A DNA stretch of 64,000 nucleotides from WTJY01 sp045105475. GTDB taxonomy: Bacteria; Chloroflexota; Anaerolineae; Promineifilales; Promineifilaceae. Each line of letters begins with the position of its first letter. Position 1 is the stretch's first letter. The notes below the pieces were generated by a model, which made no database searches, was not told where the DNA came from, and worked only from the letters and a program-made list of their open reading frames with translations. Shown piece after piece: positions 27,637-36,915 of this stretch. The stretch covers positions 1-64,000 of the forward strand of contig JBGCDP010000030.1 of assembly GCA_045105475.1 (NCBI GenBank), read 5' to 3'. The translations under genes were made by a program, and so were the position numbers.

Positions 27637-28740
27637 ATGGCATTAGCAATCGGCATCGTCGGCCTGCCCAACGTCGGCAAAAGTACAACATTTAACGCGC
27701 TTACCAAAGCACAAAACGCAGAAGCGGCCAATTATCCGTTCTGTACAATCGAGCCGAACAAGGCGATTGTGACCGTTCCTGACCCACGTGTCGACAAGCT
27801 AATCAAGTTGGTCAACCCGCAAAAATCGATTTACTCCACAATCGAATTTGTTGACATTGCTGGCTTGGTCGAAGGGGCATCAAAAGGTGAGGGGATGGGG
27901 AATAAGTTTCTCGGTAATATTCGGGAAACTCAAGCCCTTGTGCACGTGGTTCGCTGTTTTGATGACGAAAACGTGGTGCACGTTGACGAACGTGGCCCGA
28001 ATCCGGTTCAAGATATTGAAATCATCAACACAGAGCTATTGTTGGCTGACATCGAACAGTTGGATCGCAAAATTGAACGTTTGGTTCGGACAGCACGCAC
28101 CGACAAGACGTTACGGCCGATGTTAGAACTGGCGCAAGCTTTGCAGACCCATTGCAACGATGGAAATCCGGTGGCTTCTTTCGCTGGTCGGGACAATCCA
28201 TTGTTTGATGAACTGGTGCATGAAATGCGCTTTTTAACTGGTAAAACCGTCATTTATGCGGCCAATGTCAGCGAAGATGATTTGGTTGACGGAAACGATT
28301 ATGTCCGTCAGGTCCAAGCATATGCTGAAGAAAACAATGCGGAAGTTGTTGTTTTGTGCGCCAAATTTGAAGAAGACATGGCAGGGTTAACCGATGAAGA
28401 ACGCTACGAATTCTTATCTGAGATGGGTGTGGAAGAAAGCGGCCTGGATCAGATTATCCGCAAAGGGTATCGGGCCTTAGGGTTGATCAGCTATTTCACG
28501 GCCGGAGAAAAAGAAGTTCGGGCTTGGACCATTCAAGAGGGTTGGAAAGCTCCGGCTGCGGCGGGCGTCATCCATACAGATTTTGAAAAAGGGTTTATTC
28601 GGGCCGAAGTCATCAACTTTGATAGCTGGGTTGAGCACGGCAGCGAAGCGGCCGTTAAAGCGGCCGGTGAGATGAAAACAGAAGGGAAAGAGTACGTGGT
28701 TAAAGATGGCGATGTGATGCATTTCCGCTTTAATGTTTAG
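27637..28740 (+). CDS. ychF: Redox-regulated ATPase YchF
   Basis: YchF is a universally conserved OBG-type P-loop ATPase linked to ribosome and stress biology. The 367-residue product has G1 GIVGLPNVGKST at residue 5, the G3-like DIAGLVEGASKGEG and a C-terminal TGS domain with AWTIQEGWKAPAAAGVIHTD. Length and ends are normal. The 206-nt upstream gap shows no clear promoter. Confidence 0.96.
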   Translation: MALAIGIVGLPNVGKSTTFNALTKAQNAEAANYPFCTIEPNKAIVTVPDPRVDKLIKLVNPQKSIYSTIEFVDIAGLVEGASKGEGMGNKFLGNIRETQALVHVVRCFDDENVVHVDERGPNPVQDIEIINTELLLADIEQLDRKIERLVRTARTDKTLRPMLELAQALQTHCNDGNPVASFAGRDNPLFDELVHEMRFLTGKTVIYAANVSEDDLVDGNDYVRQVQAYAEENNAEVVVLCAKFEEDMAGLTDEERYEFLSEMGVEESGLDQIIRKGYRALGLISYFTAGEKEVRAWTIQEGWKAPAAAGVIHTDFEKGFIRAEVINFDSWVEHGSEAAVKAAGEMKTEGKEYVVKDGDVMHFRFNV

Positions 28741-28792
28741 GTACTGAGAGAAACCTGCAAATCCGGTCAAACCAGACTAAAATACTGACCGA

Positions 28793-31789
28793 ATGATCCC
28801 TCTCAAACTCGAACTCACCAACTTTCTTAGCTACCGCGAAACAGCAGCACTCGACTTTAACGGTATCCACCTCGCCACCATTTCTGGTGCCAACGGGGCA
28901 GGCAAATCATCAATCCTCGATGGCATCACGTGGGCACTGTTTGGTGTGGCCCGTGCTAAGAGCGATGATGATGTTGTCAATCGTCTAGCCGAACGGGATA
29001 GCCTAGCAGCCGAAGTGCGGTTTGACTTTGAATTAGAAGATCAGGTTTACCGGATTATTCGCCAAAAAAAGGCGCGTAAGGCGATGGCGCTTGAGTTTCA
29101 GGTTGCAACAGACTACGCGGCCGACAAGTGGAAGTCGCTGACGATGGCCAAGCGGCGTGAAACAGATGATTCGATTAGCGAACTGCTGCGCATGAACTAC
29201 GACACGTTCAGCAACGCCAGCTTTTTGCTCCAAGGCAAAGCGGACGAATTCACTACAAAATCGGCTGGGGGGCGCAAAGAGGTCTTAGCTGATTTATTGG
29301 GCGTTAGCGTTTGGGATCGCTACAAAAATGCGATTACTGAAAAGCGTAAGCTGGCTGACAACGAACAAACACTTATTGATGGGCAGATTAGTGAGATCGA
29401 GCTTGAGCTAACGGAAGAGGTCGGCCGTCGAGCCACATTTGAAGCGGCAGAAACCGAGCACAAACTGATTAAACAGCAGCTAGCCGATGGGGAAGTACGC
29501 CTAACCGAAGCTCGCCGTTCGGCCGACCTTGTGAAACAACAGCAGCAAACGGTCGACCAAGCCCAATCAACGCTAACCCAAATGACCGGACGCCTACGTG
29601 AATGGGGTGCTCGCCACGAACGGCAAACGGCCGAGCGGGCTGAAGTTGCTCTGGTTTTAGCTGACGAAGAAAAAATTCGAGCCGATTACTTGACTTGGGA
29701 AAATCTGCAGAAAGAGCTTGAAAGCCATCAACAAAAAGCGAATGACTACAATCGAATCGACAAGCAGATGGAGCCGCACAATCTTGCTATCGCCCGTGAA
29801 CGTAGTCGCCTAACTCAAGAAAAAGAGGGGCTTGAAAAACGCCATCTGCAAATTCAGGAGCTAGACGGCCGGAAAGCTGAGCTAAAAAAGAATCAAGATC
29901 TTCACAGTACAAAACTGGCAGAAGCTGAAAATGGGCTGGCAGGATTGGTTGAACAGGAAGCAGTGCATCAGCATGCAAAAGACGAACTACAAAAGCTAGA
30001 GTCTGATTTACGCTTATTGCAGCAAGAACAGGAGCACCTGACAGCAATTGCGGCCGACAGTCGCAAACAACAGGAACAGATTGCGGCAGGTGAGCGGGCA
30101 ATTGCGCAAAAATCGGCCGAATTGGAAAAAGTCACCGCTCAGCTTGAGTCATTAACGGCCGACCAAGCCGATTTGGCGACAATGCGCGAAGATGAAGTAA
30201 GGTGCCGCACTGAAAACGAAACGCTCAAACCGCAGATGGCGAAGCTTAAAGAGCGGATGGACCAGCTCAAAGATGAAAAAGGGGGCCCATGCCCTCATTG
30301 TGGGCAGCTTCTAACTGAAGATCATATTGAATCGACACTGGCTGAAATGCTGGCTGAAGGTAAAGCGAGTGGAGATCAATTTCGAACCAACAAAGAGAAT
30401 TTGGCAAAATTGAAGCTCGACATCCCTGTTATTGAAATGCGGGTTAAAAACCGGCCACGTTTAGAAAATCAAGCGAGCACATTCCAACGGGAAATTGCAG
30501 GCACCCAATCAACGGTTGAAGGGCTTAAAAAAGGCTTGGCTGACTGGGAAGCCAATGGGGCGGCTCGTTTAGAAGTTGTTGAAAAAGAGATTACGGCGTT
30601 TATGCCCAAGTTTGAATCCCAACAAAAAGTCGTTGCAACGGCGGCTGAAGCGCTCAAAGATAAGCCATCGTTAGAACGACGGGCCGGTTTTGCAAAAGAA
30701 GAGCTGGCTCGCATTGACACCGGCTTGGCTCAAATCGATCGTGATCAAACGCATTGGGCTGAAAATGGCGCCCCGAAATTGGCTAAAATTGCCTCTTCGC
30801 TTACGCATGACAGCTTTTTAGCTGAGAATCGCGTGGCTTTAGAAGCACTCCAAAAGGAAGCGGCCGAAGTTGGGTATGATTTTGATGCGCATCAGGTGGT
30901 ACTGGCTCAGCGGGATAAGCTGGCTGAAATCCCAGAACGCTTTCGCCAATTAGAAGCTGCGGCCGGCCGGGTTGAATCACTCGATGCGGCACTCACCGAT
31001 TTAGCGGCCCAAATCAGCGAGCAAGAAACTCTGGTAACCGGCCAGCAGGAAGCACTCGAAAACGGCAAAACGATGTTGGTTCAGCTGCAAGAAAGTGGCG
31101 GCAACAACTTGGCTCTAATCGAGCAAGAAGTAGCTCGTTTGCGTGAGAGTGAGATAACGGCCAATCGCAAGATGACTCAAGCTCAAACGATGCTTGATGT
31201 GTTGGGCCAGCAGAAAGTTCGGCTTGAAGCGAAACGGTCCGAACGAGAGGGAGTGACGCAGAGGATCGCACGATTCAAGGTGTTAGAGACTGCCACCGGC
31301 CGGAATGGGATCCAAGCGCTGCTCATCGAACGCGCCTTGCCCGAGATTGAGCAAACGACCAATGATCTGCTCGAGAAGCTCACGAGCGGCCGGATGCGGG
31401 TTGAATTTGACACGCAGCGTGAGCTTAAAAGCAAAAAGGGGCAGTCGGCTGAAACGCTTGATATTCGCATTAGTGATGAAGTGGGTGTCCGGCCGTATGA
31501 AAATTATTCGGGCGGGGAGCAGTTCCGCGTCAATTTTGCGATCCGGATCGCTCTGTCCCAAGTGTTATCGCGGCGGGCAGGAGCCAAACTACAGACTTTA
31601 GTTGTAGATGAAGGTTTTGGTAGCCAAGACCCAGAAGGTCGTCAAAAACTAATCGAAGCGATTAATGCGATCCAGGATGACTTTGCCAAGATCTTGATTA
31701 TCACCCATGTAGAAGATTTGCGGGATGCATTTCCAAATCGAATTGAGGTCGAAAAAACTCGTACAGGCTCCATTATCGCTGTCAATTGA
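28793..31789 (+). CDS. sbcC: SbcC/Rad50-type ATPase
   Basis: This is an SMC-like nuclease-complex ATPase that pairs with SbcD/Mre11 in DNA end processing. The 998 residues have Walker A GANGAGKSSILDGITWALFG near 35 and long coiled coils on either side of the zinc hook CPHC near 500. The ABC signature YSGGEQFRVNFA near 905 and Walker B TLVVDEGFG near 940 complete it. No sbcD lies next to it. TAAAAT lies 9 nt before the ATG. Confidence 0.92.
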   Translation: MIPLKLELTNFLSYRETAALDFNGIHLATISGANGAGKSSILDGITWALFGVARAKSDDDVVNRLAERDSLAAEVRFDFELEDQVYRIIRQKKARKAMALEFQVATDYAADKWKSLTMAKRRETDDSISELLRMNYDTFSNASFLLQGKADEFTTKSAGGRKEVLADLLGVSVWDRYKNAITEKRKLADNEQTLIDGQISEIELELTEEVGRRATFEAAETEHKLIKQQLADGEVRLTEARRSADLVKQQQQTVDQAQSTLTQMTGRLREWGARHERQTAERAEVALVLADEEKIRADYLTWENLQKELESHQQKANDYNRIDKQMEPHNLAIARERSRLTQEKEGLEKRHLQIQELDGRKAELKKNQDLHSTKLAEAENGLAGLVEQEAVHQHAKDELQKLESDLRLLQQEQEHLTAIAADSRKQQEQIAAGERAIAQKSAELEKVTAQLESLTADQADLATMREDEVRCRTENETLKPQMAKLKERMDQLKDEKGGPCPHCGQLLTEDHIESTLAEMLAEGKASGDQFRTNKENLAKLKLDIPVIEMRVKNRPRLENQASTFQREIAGTQSTVEGLKKGLADWEANGAARLEVVEKEITAFMPKFESQQKVVATAAEALKDKPSLERRAGFAKEELARIDTGLAQIDRDQTHWAENGAPKLAKIASSLTHDSFLAENRVALEALQKEAAEVGYDFDAHQVVLAQRDKLAEIPERFRQLEAAAGRVESLDAALTDLAAQISEQETLVTGQQEALENGKTMLVQLQESGGNNLALIEQEVARLRESEITANRKMTQAQTMLDVLGQQKVRLEAKRSEREGVTQRIARFKVLETATGRNGIQALLIERALPEIEQTTNDLLEKLTSGRMRVEFDTQRELKSKKGQSAETLDIRISDEVGVRPYENYSGGEQFRVNFAIRIALSQVLSRRAGAKLQTLVVDEGFGSQDPEGRQKLIEAINAIQDDFAKILIITHVEDLRDAFPNRIEVEKTRTGSIIAVN

Positions 31790-31808
31790 GTTTAGATTTC
31801 GATCAATC

Positions 31809-33293
31809 TTATTTAAGAACAATCGATTCTTCTAGCACTACAATCGGCCGATCATGATCTTCACCCAGTAAGGTCAAAATCATTTGAGGGTTTTGCTTAG
31901 ATACCTGACTGACAAATTCAGCTTCTGGCAGGCTTAATTGCTGGGCTAGATCAGCCCGATACCAGTCATAAAAAAGCAGGCTTACATCCACAGGGACCAC
32001 ATCATCACGATCGTGTACCGCCAGTCCATATCGCAGTGCAAAAGACTTCCGGCCGTCGTCTGAAAACACGATGCTATTTGGTTCTAGTGTTGGAATGATT
32101 TCGGCCGCAAATGCCTCAGCTGCAGGCTGAGCAGCAAGAATAATATTTCCATTTTGTCGGAATCGCGCCCCCAGAACAATGCCCCCAACCAACACAATTG
32201 CAACCCAACTCGCAATGCGCCGATCCGGTAATTTTTTGAACGATGATTGGATCAGATAGTCTAATCCGGCCACCGTAGCCAACGACAAAATAACTAACAG
32301 TGGATAGAGATAGGGGAGCGTGTCGGCCGAATTGTAGCCAGCGACTAAATAAATATTAGTGGCGGTCAATCCACCAATTAACCAGACTCGCCTGCGTGCC
32401 GAACTGTACCAAGTTACCAGACCCAAGACTGCAAAAGCCAGCGAAATATATCCGAATTCTCTAACCGTATGACCAACCAACGAACCGAACTGAAATAGTG
32501 AAACATCAGGATTAAATCGATCACTAAACGCAGCCCCGCTTACAACCCAGATAAACCGCTCCAGCGTATCCGGATTACCCCAATTGCTAACTAAATTTGT
32601 ACCAGCGGCAAAAGGTAGGTAGAGAAAGACGAGTAAGCCCAATGCTAGACCTAAGACCATCCAAGCCCAGTTGGAACCGTGTTTAAGGCTGTTTGATTCT
32701 AGCCAGATGAGTCCACCTGCAAATAAAGCAACCAATGCTACAAAATAGTGGCTCCCCATACCTAGCCCTGTGAACAGCCCAAACAAAAAGAGCCAGTAAT
32801 AGTCATATTTTTGATCTAGAGAAATGATCGGCCGTACGGCGGTTAGCAGTATGCCAACCGCGAAAAGGGCCGCTAATGCGTACACTTCTGTAATTACAGC
32901 CTGGGACCAAATTTGAAAGTGGGTTCCCCAAACAACCGCGGACAGGACTGTGAGCCAGCGTGTAGTAGGCCGTAAATAGATGCCTGTCACATAAACCAAG
33001 ATACCACCTGACAGTGCAGCCGTTAATGCTGAAAAAATATTTAACCTCAACCCAATTGGCTGAATGGGAATGAGCAGTGGAATTTTTGCCAAAATCAACC
33101 AAGTGGGATAACCGGGTGAATGTACCAGCCCACCAGAGAAGGCTGCAGCGGCCAGCTCCCCACCATCAGCACCACCTAAATCCCAAGTTAACCCACGTGG
33201 CATCGTTGCGAGATAAAGTGTCAGCAAGAAAAGTGAGCTGAGCGCTGCAGGGACAACGTAAATTTGATGGTTTTGATAGGTGCGGGTGTTCAT
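31809..33293 (-). CDS. DUF2723-family membrane protein, GT-C-like
   Basis: The 494 residues have the DUF2723 hallmark after helix 1: LTWDLGGADGGELAAAAFSG and VHSPGYPTWL. Eleven or so membrane helices and a short C-terminal domain follow. Members are predicted to be GT-C type mannosyltransferase-like enzymes of the envelope. It converges with sbcC, with only 19 nt between the two stop codons. Confidence 0.8.
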   Translation of the reverse strand: MNTRTYQNHQIYVVPAALSSLFLLTLYLATMPRGLTWDLGGADGGELAAAAFSGGLVHSPGYPTWLILAKIPLLIPIQPIGLRLNIFSALTAALSGGILVYVTGIYLRPTTRWLTVLSAVVWGTHFQIWSQAVITEVYALAALFAVGILLTAVRPIISLDQKYDYYWLFLFGLFTGLGMGSHYFVALVALFAGGLIWLESNSLKHGSNWAWMVLGLALGLLVFLYLPFAAGTNLVSNWGNPDTLERFIWVVSGAAFSDRFNPDVSLFQFGSLVGHTVREFGYISLAFAVLGLVTWYSSARRRVWLIGGLTATNIYLVAGYNSADTLPYLYPLLVILSLATVAGLDYLIQSSFKKLPDRRIASWVAIVLVGGIVLGARFRQNGNIILAAQPAAEAFAAEIIPTLEPNSIVFSDDGRKSFALRYGLAVHDRDDVVPVDVSLLFYDWYRADLAQQLSLPEAEFVSQVSKQNPQMILTLLGEDHDRPIVVLEESIVLK

Positions 33294-33398
33294 AGTTCGG
33301 CTAGGGTATCTGGCTCAACTATGTGTGACAGATAAGTAGAGCACATCAGCACCGTTAGGCTTGCGTGAAAATTAGCTTTAGCAGGCTGTCTCTAAATG

Positions 33399-34085
33399 CT
33401 ATGAATTTGAAGAAGGTTTAGCGATTAAAACGATCCTTTGGGCGCAAGATCCGGCCGGATAACAAGAGACAATGGTCAAGCGTTCACGTCCATCTTCCAG
33501 CTTCATGAGGTCTGCAATTCTACGAAAATCACTTTCGTTAGCACCTTCAACCTGAATAATTTCAATCTCTTCAATAGTGTAGGCGTATTCTTTTCCAAAC
33601 TGGCTTGTTAATTGCACAGCCATTCCTATAGTTGCAGCCTCAAGGCTCCAAAATACTTTGCGCGGAGTTAAGTTGTTATGGCCCACTAGAACCGAATTGC
33701 CATTCGCAGACAATGTCGTCGATGCGTCCCAAAATCCGACACTGTCAGTCGGCAATGTCACTAGTTTTTTATCATTTAACCCAACGATTACAACTGGCAA
33801 ATCTAAGTCAATTTCAGAGATACGGAAGTTTACTGGGTAGATAAAACCACTGGTGCTGACTTGTACCAGGTTGTCATCTCCGGCTAGGATCTGATCTAAA
33901 TCAGGCAATGGAGTGATTTCTGCTGAAGCAATTGAGTTAATTTCAGAAACAATCACAGCTTCATTCGCTGAGCCCGAAAATGCAAACCAAGCGGCTCCCA
34001 GAATTAAAATTAAGCCTGTTACAGTAAGTAGGCCACCCACAATATAAGATCTATTTTTAGCAGGTCTAGGAGTTGGGTTGTCCAT
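33399..34085 (-). CDS. Sortase family protein
   Basis: This is a cysteine transpeptidase that joins exported proteins to the envelope. Of 228 residues, a signal anchor spans about 14-36 and the sortase beta-barrel about 85-225. The catalytic histidine is in VLVGHNN near 150, the cysteine in LTIVSCYPAG near 207 and the arginine in CAQRIVLIAK near 217. The class is not clear; the TIVSC form differs from the usual TLxTC. A secreted protein ending in LASTGV lies directly upstream. Confidence 0.88.
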   Translation of the reverse strand: MDNPTPRPAKNRSYIVGGLLTVTGLILILGAAWFAFSGSANEAVIVSEINSIASAEITPLPDLDQILAGDDNLVQVSTSGFIYPVNFRISEIDLDLPVVIVGLNDKKLVTLPTDSVGFWDASTTLSANGNSVLVGHNNLTPRKVFWSLEAATIGMAVQLTSQFGKEYAYTIEEIEIIQVEGANESDFRRIADLMKLEDGRERLTIVSCYPAGSCAQRIVLIAKPSSNS

Positions 34086-34125
34086 ATGATTGATTCATAG
34101 CTTTACACAGAAAAACGGAAAACAA

Positions 34126-34160
34126 AAAAGGTAGGGGATCAAGTCTGATTCCTACCTTTT
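34126..34160 (-). terminator. Intrinsic terminator between the secreted protein and sortase genes
   Basis: A 10-bp stem (34126-34135 with 34151-34160) has A/T runs on both sides. On the minus strand it is followed by TTTTTTG, so it can end the transcript of the gene at 34190-34891. The sortase would then need its own promoter or readthrough. Confidence 0.75.
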
Positions 34161-34189
34161 ATTTTATAATTTTAGAGCATCGCTTGCGC

Positions 34190-34891
34190 TTAAACGCCAG
34201 TGGATGCCAAGGCATCTCGGTCGTTGTCGCGGTTATTAACCGTGCGCTTAGCCGAGGTCTCACTTGTCATAAATATCATGCAGTGACCCTCCTGTCTAAT
34301 AAGTGCACTGATCGTAAATTGATAATCAACCGTTGAGCCATCAGCTCCTAAAACGGCGGCAATTGTAACCATCTCATTCTCAACTGCGGTCGATGTAATC
34401 TCAGATTCGCTGTTTAAACAGCTGAAACTAATGTCGCCCGTATCAACACCTTCAGCGTTCCATGTCTCTAACAGGAAATTAGAGTACCCACTTAGTGACC
34501 CACCAAATGAGACCGGCGCATGATTGGTGCCAAATGCTAAAACAGCCGCCTGTTTATTCGTCTCGGATTCAGAACCGTTTGCTTCAATATCAGTGATCGA
34601 GTCAAACTCAGACTCGTCAAGATCCGGCTGTTCTGTTTTGTCGATGACCAGTACATAGCCACCAATGCGGACAATAGGGTCACCCACCGGCGGCCGGACA
34701 TTCTCAATTCCATACAAAGAGCTAACAGTAACCTGTTCGCCGGGGGCTGGAGGGCCCAAAATCGCCAAGCCAGTATCGTCTGTTGCAATGGCCGAAACGA
34801 CCCAAGGGTCAGATAAGATCGATAATATCAATAGCAAGGCGAAAATAATTCCAGCCACAGCTATATTTTTACGTTTAGAAATAACATCCAT
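34190..34891 (-). CDS. Secreted protein of unknown function ending in LASTGV
   Basis: The 233 residues begin with a membrane/signal segment (about 10-35). The rest is a soluble, acidic exported part without known motif, with two or three cysteines (FSCLN, GHCMIF). The C-terminus is DRDALASTGV, which contains an LAxTG sequence of the kind class E sortases recognise, but no hydrophobic segment or basic tail follows it. The sortase gene lies 104 nt downstream. Whether the motif is functional or chance is unknown. Confidence 0.65.
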   Translation of the reverse strand: MDVISKRKNIAVAGIIFALLLILSILSDPWVVSAIATDDTGLAILGPPAPGEQVTVSSLYGIENVRPPVGDPIVRIGGYVLVIDKTEQPDLDESEFDSITDIEANGSESETNKQAAVLAFGTNHAPVSFGGSLSGYSNFLLETWNAEGVDTGDISFSCLNSESEITSTAVENEMVTIAAVLGADGSTVDYQFTISALIRQEGHCMIFMTSETSAKRTVNNRDNDRDALASTGV

Positions 34892-35235
34892 AATAAACCA
34901 TCACAGCACACAAAAGATTGCGCTCGAAATAAATAAAAAGAATTATCAGCATTGTGATGCAATGCTGTTGGCAATATCAAATTTTGTCTAAAGCTTTTGT
35001 GGTGTGGCTCACTTTCAAATCGGTTCCAGATCAATTACCCCATAAATCTGAACACTTAAGGTCTTACGCTTGCACAGTACTACAATACTAATCTAGATTA
35101 AATATTAAACAGCAAAGGTCAGGTGAAAAAGATAATATACGTGCCTTGTAAAAAGTATCACATCTGGTTTAAGGAATCTTTTTAAGCATCATGATTCGTA
35201 TTACAGCGGATTGGGACAGTCTGTACAAACAACTC

Positions 35236-35263
35236 TTGACTTTTATTGTGCGTTTTGTACAAT
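35236..35263 (+). promoter_or_regulatory. Strong sigma-70 type promoter
   Basis: TTGACT (35236-35241) and TACAAT (35258-35263) with a 16-nt spacer. This is the best consensus match seen in the window. No gene begins close after it; the structured RNA at 35270-35436 does. Confidence 0.7.
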
Positions 35264-35269
35264 TTGTAT

Positions 35270-35436
35270 GTATCTCTCTTCCTAAACCTGTACAAGCTAC
35301 CCAGTCATCTGATTGTTCCCACTACTTTCCCAAGTATTCGGTCAGAGAGCTGGGTAGCGGTATTTTAGGGCATACTTACTAACCCACGGAGGTATCGTGC
35401 AGCTAGATCTGTAGGATATTTCGGTGGTTTTTTTTT
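35270..35436 (+). ncRNA. Candidate structured RNA (small RNA or leader of the dehydrogenase gene)
   Basis: The transcript expected from the promoter at 35236 folds into a long rod. CCTAAACC (35281-35288) pairs with GG and TTTAGG (35359-35369), GCTACCCAG (35296-35304) with CTGGGTAGC (35350-35358), TCTGATTG (35308-35315) with CGGTCAGA (35339-35346), and TACTT with AAGTA around a TCCC loop. A terminator with nine T follows. I know of no RNA family that matches. It could be a free small RNA of about 167 nt or an attenuating leader of the glutamate dehydrogenase gene 65 nt further on. Confidence 0.6.
35384..35436 (+). terminator. Intrinsic terminator of the structured RNA
   Basis: CCAC plus GAGGTATC (35384-35396) pairs with GATATTTC plus GTGG (35415-35427), with one G-G mismatch and two G-U pairs, and ends in nine T (35428-35436). 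It lies 65 nt before the dehydrogenase ATG. Confidence 0.75.
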
Positions 35437-35500
35437 ACCATAAACAAAAACATTAAATCAAAAATCAGTTGTTATTAGGCTGGTTCAATTAAGTAAGCAT

Positions 35501-36760
35501 ATGAATAATTCAGCAGAAAACCTCAACCCATTTGCTATTGCACAGGCACAACTCGATGAAGCGGCCGAAGTGCTTGGTCTTGACGAAAACATGCATCAAT
35601 TTCTGCGTCAGCCGATGCGTGAATTTCATTTTACAATTCCGGTTCGAATGGATGATGGGAATGTGAGGACATTCAATGGCTATCGAGTGCAATACAATGA
35701 TGCACGTGGCCCAGCCAAAGGTGGCATTCGTTTTCATCCAGATGAAACGATTGACACAGTTCGGGCTCTATCTGCATGGATGACATGGAAAACGGCGGTG
35801 GCTGATATTCCTTTAGGCGGCGGGAAAGGGGGAATTATATGCAATCCTCGTGAGTTATCTCAGGGGGAACTCGAGCGCTTAAGTCGCGGCTATATTCGCA
35901 ATATCAGCCGCTACATCGGCCTGCGTCAAGATGTTCCAGCCCCGGACGTCAATACGAATCCACAAATTATGGGCTGGATGCTAGACGAATACGAAGTACT
36001 AAATGGTGCTCACGAACCGGGTGTTATTACAGGGAAACCGATCGAGTTAGGCGGCTCTGCCGGCCGTGGTGGAGCCACCTCGTTAGGCGGGATATTTGCA
36101 ATCCGTGAAGCGGCAAAAGAGGTTGGTTTAGATCTAACTGGGGCAACCTGCGCAATTCAAGGATACGGAAATGTGGGATCTGGTACACATAAGTTTGCGA
36201 TTGAAGTACTCGGCATGAAAGTAGTCGCTCTGAGTGATGAGTTTGGCGGCATCTATAAAGAATCGGGCTTAACGGTGGAAGAAGTTGTTTTACACAGAAA
36301 GAAAACCGGCCGCTTACAGGGCCTGCCGGGTTCTACAGAAATTAGCAATCCCGAATTACTAGAACTTGAGGTAGATGTACTGATTCCGGCCGCTATCGAA
36401 AACCAACTGACCAGCCAAAATGCAGATCGGATTAAAGCGAAAATTATCGCCGAGCTAGCTAATGGGCCTACAACGCCAGAGGCTGACCAAATCTTTAATG
36501 AAAAAGGGATTTTTATTATTCCTGATTTCTTGTGCAATGCGGGCGGAGTAATCGTTTCATATTTTGAAATGGTACAAAATACATCAAACTTTTATTGGGA
36601 AGAAGCTGAAGTGAATGAACGGCTCGATAAAAAGATGACAACCGCCTTTAAAGCGGTGAGCGATATGGCACGTGACGAAGGTGTACCAAACCGAGTAGCG
36701 GCTTATTTAGTTGCTGTTGACCGGGTGGCACAAGCAGCGCGGTTACGCGGCTGGGTTTAG
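35501..36760 (+). CDS. Glu/Leu/Phe/Val dehydrogenase (glutamate dehydrogenase)
   Basis: This is an NAD(P)-dependent amino-acid dehydrogenase, most likely glutamate dehydrogenase, linking ammonium and 2-oxoglutarate. Of 419 residues the substrate site shows GPAKGGIRFHP near 69, WKTAVADIPLGGGKGG near 95 and PAPDVNT near 147, and the nucleotide site GYGNVGSG near 219. Length is normal. There is no clear ribosome-binding site before the ATG. Transcription may come through the terminator at 35384 or from an unseen promoter after it. Confidence 0.92.
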   Translation: MNNSAENLNPFAIAQAQLDEAAEVLGLDENMHQFLRQPMREFHFTIPVRMDDGNVRTFNGYRVQYNDARGPAKGGIRFHPDETIDTVRALSAWMTWKTAVADIPLGGGKGGIICNPRELSQGELERLSRGYIRNISRYIGLRQDVPAPDVNTNPQIMGWMLDEYEVLNGAHEPGVITGKPIELGGSAGRGGATSLGGIFAIREAAKEVGLDLTGATCAIQGYGNVGSGTHKFAIEVLGMKVVALSDEFGGIYKESGLTVEEVVLHRKKTGRLQGLPGSTEISNPELLELEVDVLIPAAIENQLTSQNADRIKAKIIAELANGPTTPEADQIFNEKGIFIIPDFLCNAGGVIVSYFEMVQNTSNFYWEEAEVNERLDKKMTTAFKAVSDMARDEGVPNRVAAYLVAVDRVAQAARLRGWV

Positions 36761-36799
36761 AGCCCACTTAAGCCATTTTAAAAACTAAATAGTAGTACA

Positions 36800-36831
36800 A
36801 AAGAGGTGTGATTTTAATCGCCTCTTTTTTT
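36800..36831 (+). terminator. Intrinsic terminator after the dehydrogenase gene
   Basis: A 9-bp stem AAAGAGGTG/CGCCTCTTT (one G-U pair) ends in seven T about 40 nt after the stop codon. Confidence 0.85.
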
Positions 36832-36915
36832 GTGCCGTAATATTGATAACAATTAAATCAATAATATCTATGCTACCCTTTAAATGTTTCACCATGCAGT
36901 TTGGTGGGAGAAAAT

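Noticed and set aside
28793..31789. A complete SbcCD pair
   Set aside because: Only the SbcC ATPase is present. Neighbouring genes (YchF, DUF2723) have no nuclease motif, so sbcD must be elsewhere.
35191..35382. 63-codon open frame in the gap before glutamate dehydrogenase
   Set aside because: It spans the promoter and the hairpin blocks, has no ribosome-binding site and no recognisable sequence; the RNA structure is a better explanation.
35270..35436. Identity as 6S RNA, SRP RNA or tmRNA
   Set aside because: The rod shape recalls 6S RNA, but the ends do not pair with each other and no central bubble of the known form is clear; SRP and tmRNA signatures are absent on both strands.
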